Shown piece by piece: positions 4,735 through 9,571 of a DNA stretch of 9,571 nucleotides (positions are counted from its first letter, which is position 1; each line of letters opens with the position of its first letter). Position numbers and translations under genes: made by a program. Origin of the DNA: Candidatus Izemoplasma sp. GTDB taxonomy: Bacteria; Bacillota_I; Bacilli_A; Izemoplasmatales; Izemoplasmataceae. Under the pieces are notes generated by a model. The model was not told the DNA's origin. It saw only the letters and a list, made by a program, of their open reading frames with translations, and did not search any database. The stretch covers positions 1-9,571 of the forward strand of contig SKJA01000060.1 of assembly GCA_007116105.1 (NCBI GenBank), read 5' to 3'.

Positions 4735-5856
4735 ATGGCAGTCATTCAAATGAAACACCTTTTAGAATCAGGCGTTCACTTCGGACATCAAACCCGTCGT
4801 TGGAACCCAAAAATGGATCGTTACATCTACACCTCACGTAACGGCATTCACATCATTGATTTACAACAAACCGTCACCTACATCGAAGACATGTACGCTC
4901 GTTTCTTAGAAATCAGCAAAAATGGTGGCAAAGTCTTATTTGTCGGAACTAAAAAACAAGCTCAAGACGTCATCGTCGAAGAAGCACTTCGTGCGGGACA
5001 ATTTTATGTCTCAAAACGTTGGCTTGGTGGTACCTTAACCAACTTCAAAACGATTCGTCGCAGTGTTCGTCGTTTACATGAAATCGAACAAATGGAAAAA
5101 AACGGAACGTTTGAACGTTTACCTAAAAAAGAAGTCATTGGGTTACGTAAAGAACTTGACCGCTTAGAAACATTCTTAGGCGGAATCAAAGAGATGCGTA
5201 CGTTACCTGAAGCGGTCTTTATTGTCGACCCTAAAAAAGAAATCAACGCCATTAAAGAAGCACGTAAACTTGGCATTCCTGTCTACGGTATGGCAGACAC
5301 CAACTGTGACCCAGACGATTTAGATTATTTAATTCCAGCCAATGACGATGCCATTCGTTCCATTAAAGTCATTGTCAAAACACTCGCGAACGCCCTTGTT
5401 GAAGGTGCTGGCGGCGAGATAGAAGAAATCAAAACTAAACCAGCCGAAGTGGTTGAACGTCGTCAACGCCAAGAGCGTCAACGTCAAGATCACCCATCTG
5501 CACGCAGCCCGCGTCCAGCAACTTCAGACGCTAGACCGGCACCGAAAGCTGCACCACAACCTGCGGCGAAGCCAGTGGAAGCTGTCGAAGCAAAACCTGA
5601 AGTCAAAAAAGAAGTCAAACCAGAAGCTAAACCAGAAGTGAAAAAAGAAGTTAAACCAGAAGTAAAAAAAGAAGTCAAAGCTGAAGTCAAAGAATCACCT
5701 AAAGCTGAAAGCAAACCTGCACCATCGGCTAAACCAGCTTCAATCGATTATGAAGCAATGACCGTTGTTGAACTTAAGGAACTTGCTAAAGAACGTGGCT
5801 TAACAGGGTACTCTAAACTTAAAAAAGCCGAACTTATTGACACCTTAAAACAATAA
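4735..5856 (+). CDS. rpsB: 30S ribosomal protein S2 with long C-terminal extension ending in a Rho_N/SAP-like domain
   Basis: S2 is a primary structural protein of the small ribosomal subunit. Residues 1 to about 232 are canonical: MKHLLESGVHFGHQTRRWNPKM, FVGTKKQAQ, RWLGGTLTNFKT, LGGIKEM, DTNCDPD and IPANDDAIRS. Homologues usually stop near 230-260 residues, but this one runs to 373. The extra ~140 residues comprise an Arg/Gln-rich stretch, a Pro/Ala-rich linker, a Lys/Glu repeat region (287-320) and a terminal module, residues 342-373, with the MTVVELKELAKERGL...KLKKAELIDTL pattern of Rho_N/SAP-like nucleic-acid-binding domains. The ATG at 4735 is chosen over an upstream in-frame ATG (4684), which lies inside the structured leader; AGGAGG (4719-4724) precedes the chosen start by ten bases. 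A terminator separates the gene from tsf. Confidence 0.96.
   Translation: MAVIQMKHLLESGVHFGHQTRRWNPKMDRYIYTSRNGIHIIDLQQTVTYIEDMYARFLEISKNGGKVLFVGTKKQAQDVIVEEALRAGQFYVSKRWLGGTLTNFKTIRRSVRRLHEIEQMEKNGTFERLPKKEVIGLRKELDRLETFLGGIKEMRTLPEAVFIVDPKKEINAIKEARKLGIPVYGMADTNCDPDDLDYLIPANDDAIRSIKVIVKTLANALVEGAGGEIEEIKTKPAEVVERRQRQERQRQDHPSARSPRPATSDARPAPKAAPQPAAKPVEAVEAKPEVKKEVKPEAKPEVKKEVKPEVKKEVKAEVKESPKAESKPAPSAKPASIDYEAMTVVELKELAKERGLTGYSKLKKAELIDTLKQ
5593..5694 (+). repeat. Lys/Glu/Pro/Val coding repeat in the S2 extension
   Basis: The octapeptide KPEVKKEV occurs three times (residues 287-294, 299-306, 307-314), with a KPEA half unit between the first two and a degenerate KAEVKE after. DNA units differ at synonymous positions (GTC, GTG, GTT, GTA), so the peptide pattern seems to be maintained beyond recent slippage. 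The segment is probably an extended, charged linker joining the ribosomal core to the terminal domain. Confidence 0.85.
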
Positions 5857-5882
5857 AGGAGAGCTTTTAAGCTCTCTTTTTT
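5855..5882 (+). terminator. Intrinsic terminator or attenuator between rpsB and tsf
   Basis: GAGAGC (5859-5864) and GCTCTC (5871-5876) flank a TTTTAA loop, extended by flanking A/T pairs and ending in six T. It begins in the rpsB stop codon. It may fully end rpsB transcripts or only reduce tsf relative to rpsB expression. Confidence 0.85.
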
Positions 5883-5913
5883 CCAAGAAAAGCGATATTT
5901 TTATGACGCAGAC

Positions 5914-5924
5914 TATGATAAAAT
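5914..5924 (+). promoter_or_regulatory. Possible -10 element for tsf
   Basis: TATGAT (5914-5919), overlapping TAAAAT (5919-5924), lies about 20 bases before the tsf ATG, after the rpsB terminator. No convincing -35 is found at 16-18 bases upstream, so this is a weak candidate. It is listed because tsf needs either a promoter here or readthrough. Confidence 0.35.
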
Positions 5925-5940
5925 AAATGGAGGGATTCCC

Positions 5941-6819
5941 ATGGCTGTAACTGCTGCATTAGTCAAAGAATTAAGAGAAAAAACGGGCGCTGGTATGCTC
6001 GATTGTAAAAAAGCTTTGGAAGCAACCGACGGAAACTTAACACAAGCCATCGATTATTTACGTGAAAAAGGCATCGCCAAAGCCGCGAAAAAAGCGGATC
6101 GTATTGCGGCTGAAGGTCTTTGCAACATCGCGGTAGAAGGCAACACCGCATACGTTTATGAAATCAACTCAGAAACTGACTTCGTCGCTAAGAACAGTGA
6201 ATTTTTATCGCTCATCGACGCGGTCGGTCAAGCCCTTGTAGACAATAAAGTCACCGATTTAGAATCAGCGTTAGCGGCACCACTCAACGGCAAAGCATTA
6301 GCGGATGTCATCGTTGATGCAACCGCTAAAATCGGTGAAAAAATCAGCTTGAGACGTGTGATTGTTTTAACAAAAGAAGACGGTCAAACCTTTGGTCCTT
6401 ACCTTCACATGGGTGGACGCATTGCGTCACTCGCGTTGGTTGAGGGTGACAATGACGTCTTAGCAAAAGACATCGCAATGCATGTTGCTGCAAGCAATCC
6501 ACAATACTTAGATCAAAGCCAAATCAGTGAAGACTTCGTGAACCATGAACGTGAAGTGTTACGCGCTGAAGCCTTAAACGAAGGAAAACCTGAAGCCATT
6601 GTCGATAAAATGGTGATTGGTCGTTTAAATAAGTTCTTAAAAGAAATCTGCTTAGTCAATCAACCGTTCGTCAAGAACCCTGACGTGACCGTTGAAGCAC
6701 ATGCAAAAAGCTTAAACAGTCAAGTGTTGAGCTATGTGCGTTTAGAAGTTGGCGAAGGCATTGAAAAACGTCAAGACGATTTTGCGGCTGAAGTTCAAGC
6801 ACAAATCAACAAAGGGTAG
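5941..6819 (+). CDS. tsf: Translation elongation factor Ts
   Basis: EF-Ts is the guanine nucleotide exchange factor that regenerates EF-Tu-GTP during elongation. The 292-residue protein is close to the usual ~280-300. An N-terminal UBA-like module (about 1-55) includes VKELREKTGAGMLDCKKAL, DGNLTQAIDYLREKGI and the AKKADRIAAEG linker. The EF-Tu-contacting TDFVAKN motif follows, with Asp80 and Phe81 at the positions known from E. coli. The core dimer-like repeats follow, including HVAASNPQYL and KFLKEICLVNQPFV. GGAGGG (5929-5934) six bases before the ATG gives a strong ribosome binding site. The next gene, pyrH, begins 20 bases after the TAG stop without a terminator, so tsf, pyrH and frr likely share a transcript. 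Confidence 0.97.
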   Translation: MAVTAALVKELREKTGAGMLDCKKALEATDGNLTQAIDYLREKGIAKAAKKADRIAAEGLCNIAVEGNTAYVYEINSETDFVAKNSEFLSLIDAVGQALVDNKVTDLESALAAPLNGKALADVIVDATAKIGEKISLRRVIVLTKEDGQTFGPYLHMGGRIASLALVEGDNDVLAKDIAMHVAASNPQYLDQSQISEDFVNHEREVLRAEALNEGKPEAIVDKMVIGRLNKFLKEICLVNQPFVKNPDVTVEAHAKSLNSQVLSYVRLEVGEGIEKRQDDFAAEVQAQINKG

Positions 6820-6839
6820 CACTCATGTGGGAGGCTAGC

Positions 6840-7553
6840 ATGGAGGGTAAAAAGCGACTTATCATTAAACTGAGCGGTGAAGCACTCAGTGGTTTGGACG
6901 GACGCAGCATTGATCCGATTCGTGTCAAAGCCATCGCTGAAGAGATTAAAGAAGCCTATGATTTAGGTGTCTTTGAGATTGGTATTATTGTGGGTGGCGG
7001 CAACATTTGGCGGGGCAAGCAAGCCTCAGAAATGGGTATGGAACGTTCCAGCGCCGATTACATGGGCATGATTGCGACCATCTTAAACGCTCTAGCATTA
7101 CAAAATGCACTCGAAGGTCTGGGTGTGGAAACACGCACCATGACCAGCCTCAACATTCCTCAGGTCGCGGAGCCTTACATTCGTCGCAAAGCCATCAGTA
7201 ACTTGCAAAAAGGGATGATTGTCATCTTTGGTGGCGGCACAGGAAATCCTTACTTCTCAACCGACACCACCAGTGCTCTGCGTGCCGCAGAGATTGGTGC
7301 TAGCACCATCTTGATGGCCAAAAACGGCATCGACGGTGTTTACGATAAAGACCCGAAACATCACAGCGACGCAGTGAAGTTTGATCGACTAAGCCATCAC
7401 GAAGTACTTGAAAATGGTCTTGCGGTCATGGATTCTACCGCCGCCGCACTGTGCAAAGACAACCATATTGAAATCATTGTATTTGATATGAATCAACCTG
7501 GAAACATTAAAAAGGCCGCCATGGGTGAACCCATTGGCACCATCATTTCATAG
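6840..7553 (+). CDS. pyrH: UMP kinase (bacterial PyrH type)
   Basis: UMP kinase phosphorylates UMP to UDP with ATP, the committed step to UTP and CTP and hence to RNA and envelope sugar nucleotides. At 237 residues it is full length for this amino-acid-kinase-fold hexamer. Motifs in order: RLIIKLSGEAL (6-16), GIIVGGGNIWRG, DYMGMIATILNALALQ, VAEPYIRRKAI, FGGGTGNPYFSTDTTSALRA and AKNGIDGVYDKDPK, then a C-terminal MDSTAAALCKDN region. An in-frame ATG at 6825 is rejected as the start because the GGGAGG ribosome binding site (6829-6834) lies downstream of it and five bases before the ATG at 6840, where UMP kinase homology begins. Its stop codon is part of the frr ribosome binding site, so pyrH and frr are tightly linked. 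Confidence 0.96.
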   Translation: MEGKKRLIIKLSGEALSGLDGRSIDPIRVKAIAEEIKEAYDLGVFEIGIIVGGGNIWRGKQASEMGMERSSADYMGMIATILNALALQNALEGLGVETRTMTSLNIPQVAEPYIRRKAISNLQKGMIVIFGGGTGNPYFSTDTTSALRAAEIGASTILMAKNGIDGVYDKDPKHHSDAVKFDRLSHHEVLENGLAVMDSTAAALCKDNHIEIIVFDMNQPGNIKKAAMGEPIGTIIS

Positions 7554-7564
7554 GAGGAACGACA

Positions 7565-8122
7565 ATGATTGATGAGATTTTATTTGATTGTGAAGAACGT
7601 ATGGAAAGTAGCATCAAAGCTTTTGAACGTCAGTTAGCAAAAGTCCGCACGGGTCGTGCCAACCCTAAAATGTTTGATGAGATTCGGGTCGATTATTACG
7701 GGGTGCCAACGCCCATCAACCAAGTGGGCTCGATTGCGGTGCCTGAACCTTCGCAGTTGCTGATCAAACCTTATGACCGTAGCTTGGTCAAAGAAATAGA
7801 AAAAGCAATTCTTGCTGCGAACTTAAGTGTGACACCGCAAAATGAAGGCGATCAAATTCGTATTGTCATCCCACCGCTCACAGAAGATCGTCGCCGTCAA
7901 CTCGCGAAAGAAACGAAAAGCTCGGCTGAAGAAGCCAAAGTGGCCATTCGTAACATTCGTCGTGACGCCAACGATGCAATCAAAAAACTTGAAAAAAGCT
8001 CTGACATTTCCGAAGACGACTCTAAAGGCTATCAAGACGATGTGCAAAAGCTCACAGACCAATTTATCGAACGTATTGGTTCTTTAGCTGAAGCCAAAGA
8101 AAAAGATTTGATGACCGTTTAA
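7565..8122 (+). CDS. frr: Ribosome recycling factor
   Basis: RRF acts with EF-G to split the post-termination ribosome complex. The 185-residue length is exactly typical. Diagnostic segments are VRTGRANP (27-34), VDYYGVPTPINQVGSIAVPEP, the KEIEKAILAANLSVTPQNEGDQIRIVIPPLTEDRRR region (in pieces across domain II and back to domain I) and AIRNIRRDAND near residue 130, carrying the conserved arginines of the three-helix bundle. TAGGAGG (7551-7557), overlapping the pyrH stop, forms the ribosome binding site. The gene ends directly in a UUCG-capped terminator, so the tsf-pyrH-frr unit stops here. Confidence 0.97.
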   Translation: MIDEILFDCEERMESSIKAFERQLAKVRTGRANPKMFDEIRVDYYGVPTPINQVGSIAVPEPSQLLIKPYDRSLVKEIEKAILAANLSVTPQNEGDQIRIVIPPLTEDRRRQLAKETKSSAEEAKVAIRNIRRDANDAIKKLEKSSDISEDDSKGYQDDVQKLTDQFIERIGSLAEAKEKDLMTV

Positions 8123-8148
8123 TAACCACTTCGGTGGTTATTTTTTTT
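8121..8148 (+). terminator. Terminator after frr
   Basis: AATAACCAC (8121-8129), a TTCG loop and GTGGTTATT (8134-8142) form a nine-base-pair hairpin closed by the extra-stable C(UUCG)G tetraloop, followed by a T run to 8148. It begins inside the frr stop codon and separates frr from uppS. Confidence 0.93.
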
Positions 8149-8172
8149 AATGCATTGCCCTCTTTGGTGGTG

Positions 8173-8178
8173 TATAAT
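8173..8178 (+). promoter_or_regulatory. -10 element of the uppS promoter
   Basis: A perfect TATAAT lies 25 bases before the uppS ATG and just after the frr terminator. The -35 is poor (ATGCAT at 8150-8155 with 17-base spacing). Predicted transcription start is near 8185, leaving a leader of only about 20 bases. It supports uppS-cdsA as a separate transcription unit. Confidence 0.7.
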
Positions 8179-8203
8179 AGATAAAGCAAAGTGTGGTGAA
8201 TGT

Positions 8204-8929
8204 ATGAATAACACGACCCCCAAACATGTGGCCATCATCTTAGATGGGAATGGACGTTGGGCAACGAAACGAGGATTACCGCGTTCTATGGGTCACCAAA
8301 AAGGGGCAACCAACCTCAAAAAAATCGTCCAAACCGCGCATGAAGAAGGCATTGAAGTCATGAGCGTGTTTGCGTTCTCAACAGAAAACTGGCGTCGGCC
8401 GCAAGATGAAGTGGATTTTTTAATGGGCTTACCCAAGGCACGTGAACAAGAGATTCTCGATGCTTTAGAAAACCCTGAGCTTCCGATACGCGTGGTTTTT
8501 TCAGGTCGCCGTGACCGCATCAACCCATACAACCGTGCGTTGATGGAAAAAATCGAACATGACACAGCCCACCACCCGGGACTGATTTTAAACATTTGTC
8601 TAGATTACGGGGCGCAAGATGAACTGGCACAAGCCGCCAAAGCCATTGCTTTAAAAGTGGCTTCAAACGACTTAAACGTCGATGACATCACCCCTCAAAC
8701 ACTCAGTGAACACCTCTATCAACCCATTCTACCTCCCGTCGATCTTTTAATTCGTACGAGTGGTGAACAACGCATCAGCAACTTCCTTTTATGGCAGTCA
8801 GCGTATGCTGAGTTTTACTTTACGAAAACCCATTGGCCTGCCTTTACACCGAAAAAGTTTAAAGAAGCGCTCACTGCCTATGGCAGTAGAACTCGACGCT
8901 TTGGAAAGGTGAGCCACGATGAAAAATAA
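8204..8929 (+). CDS. uppS: Undecaprenyl diphosphate synthase (cis-prenyltransferase)
   Basis: UppS adds isopentenyl units in cis to farnesyl diphosphate, making the C55 carrier lipid for peptidoglycan and other wall polymers. The 241-residue protein has all hallmarks: HVAIILDGNGRWA (8-20) with catalytic Asp14, the GHQKG turn, FAFSTENWRRP, FSGRRDRI, LDYGAQDE, and the C-terminal LLIRTSGEQRISNFLLWQ and YAEFYF...WPAF segments that bind the isopentenyl diphosphate phosphates. An in-frame ATG at 8150 is rejected because the promoter -10 lies inside that extension. The chosen ATG has only a weak GGTGA ribosome binding site (8195-8199). Retaining UppS suggests an organism with a cell wall polymer, unlike most classical mollicutes. 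It overlaps cdsA by 11 bases. Confidence 0.96.
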   Translation: MNNTTPKHVAIILDGNGRWATKRGLPRSMGHQKGATNLKKIVQTAHEEGIEVMSVFAFSTENWRRPQDEVDFLMGLPKAREQEILDALENPELPIRVVFSGRRDRINPYNRALMEKIEHDTAHHPGLILNICLDYGAQDELAQAAKAIALKVASNDLNVDDITPQTLSEHLYQPILPPVDLLIRTSGEQRISNFLLWQSAYAEFYFTKTHWPAFTPKKFKEALTAYGSRTRRFGKVSHDEK

Positions 8930-9571
8930 GCGGGTCATCACAGGTCTTGTGATTGCGGTTTTATTGGTGCCATTGTTGTGGTTACCCACCCTCGTCTTCA
9001 GTGCGTTTGTGGCGGTCGCTTTAGTGGTGTCGACCTTTGAGTTGAACCGGATGTATCTTAAAGACCGACAAACGAAACCCTACTGGTATCTGTTAGGTTA
9101 TGGCTATGCGTTGATTGTCTATGTGACGACCATTGCCATCACCATTTACAATGCGAATCCCCTGTGGTTTATGATTGCGGTTGGGATTCTGCTTGGGTTT
9201 TTACAAATGAGTTTAGTGTTTGAACCAAAAATGACGTACTCGATTGTTGGTAAACTCTTTCTTTCAACGCTGTACGTCGGGATGGGATGGGCCGCCATTG
9301 TCTTCATCAAGCATGAAGGGTTAGCGGTCATTTTCTATCTTTTGTTTATTACGCTTTTCACCGACATGTTCGCCTACTACATCGGTGTGCGGTTTGGTAA
9401 ACACAAACTCGCACCCCAAGTCAGCCCTAAGAAAACATGGGAAGGCTCACTGGGTGGAACCTTGGTGGCTGTGGTCATTGCAACGCTTCAAGGGCTCTAC
9501 TTTAATGTCTTTGATCTTTCAACCAATGTTCGGACCGTTGCGTTGTTGGTGTTTGTAGGCATCATCGTTTC
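8919..9571 (+). CDS. cdsA: Phosphatidate cytidylyltransferase (CDP-diglyceride synthase), 3'-truncated by window end
   Basis: CdsA converts phosphatidic acid and CTP to CDP-diacylglycerol, the branch-point precursor of membrane phospholipids. The frame runs open to the last base (217 codons plus two bases). Members are usually 260-280 residues, so roughly 50 C-terminal residues lie beyond the window. At least six hydrophobic segments are visible from residue 6 on. The family signature is clear: FTDMFAYYIGVRFGKHK (Asp149) followed by SPKKTWEGSLGG (169-180), the metal/CTP site region. The ATG at 8919 overlaps the end of uppS and is preceded by an AAAGGTGA ribosome binding site (8905-8912), indicating translational coupling. 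The uppS-cdsA order is standard for this chromosomal cluster. Confidence 0.95.
   Translation, partial: MKNKRVITGLVIAVLLVPLLWLPTLVFSAFVAVALVVSTFELNRMYLKDRQTKPYWYLLGYGYALIVYVTTIAITIYNANPLWFMIAVGILLGFLQMSLVFEPKMTYSIVGKLFLSTLYVGMGWAAIVFIKHEGLAVIFYLLFITLFTDMFAYYIGVRFGKHKLAPQVSPKKTWEGSLGGTLVAVVIATLQGLYFNVFDLSTNVRTVALLVFVGIIV

Noticed and set aside
5593..5694. Possible tandem DNA repeat or CRISPR-like array
   Set aside because: The periodicity is in the S2 peptide; there are no unique spacers and units vary at synonymous positions.
5490..5714. Minus-strand open frame rich in Thr, Ser, Phe and Gly repeats
   Set aside because: It is the antisense shadow of the Lys/Glu repeat in the S2 extension, with no ribosome binding site or known family.
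6825..6839. Alternative pyrH start at ATG 6825
   Set aside because: The ribosome binding site GGGAGG is downstream of this ATG and correctly spaced for the ATG at 6840.
7823..8087. Overlapping open frames inside frr on both strands
   Set aside because: They are shadows of the lysine/arginine-rich frr coding sequence without start signals or recognizable protein features.
8150..8203. In-frame extension of uppS from ATG 8150
   Set aside because: The extension contains the TATAAT promoter element, follows the terminator directly, and has no family similarity.

Overview
The window looks like chromosomal DNA of a low-to-moderate GC Gram-positive-type bacterium (Bacillota, or a deep relative of the Mollicutes such as Acholeplasmatales or Izemoplasmatales; this placement is inference). 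Supporting signs are strong AGGAGG-type ribosome binding sites, U-tailed hairpin terminators, a lactobacillus/mollicute-style dUTPase and the rpsB-tsf-pyrH-frr-uppS-cdsA order. All eleven visible stop codons are TAA (8) or TAG (3), no TGA stop is used, and Trp is TGG, so the standard bacterial code fits.

Layout. (1) 1-1543, plus strand: the 3' part of fabF and complete fabZ, two steps of type II fatty acid elongation. (2) 1572-2006, minus strand: dut, convergent with fabZ and sharing a bidirectional terminator with it. (3) 2050-4601, plus strand: a cobalamin (B12) riboswitch with a terminator, then three genes: a lipoprotein that appears to join a transcobalamin-like beta domain (DUF4430-like) to an alpha-helical toroid-like domain, a small membrane-anchored DUF4430-like protein, and an ECF-type transporter S component. 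This is the most interesting region and reads as a B12-repressed corrinoid capture and uptake operon. (4) 4604-9571, plus strand: a structured leader, rpsB (S2 with an unusual C-terminal extension ending in a Rho_N/SAP-like domain), a terminator, tsf, pyrH, frr, a terminator, a new promoter, uppS, and cdsA cut off by the window end.

How the genes work together. Region 4 is a housekeeping cluster for translation (S2, EF-Ts, ribosome recycling factor), pyrimidine nucleotide supply (UMP kinase) and envelope lipid precursors (undecaprenyl diphosphate and CDP-diacylglycerol synthesis). Region 1 supplies acyl chains. In region 3 the working model is that surface-anchored lipoprotein and the small anchored protein bind cobalamin outside the membrane and pass it to the S component, which would use an energizing module (EcfT plus EcfA ATPases) not encoded in this window. 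The B12 role rests on the riboswitch and remembered fold resemblance and has not been tested here.

No tRNA, rRNA, CRISPR array, insertion sequence or phage gene was seen. The only gap above 300 bases (2007-2349) holds the divergent promoters and the riboswitch.
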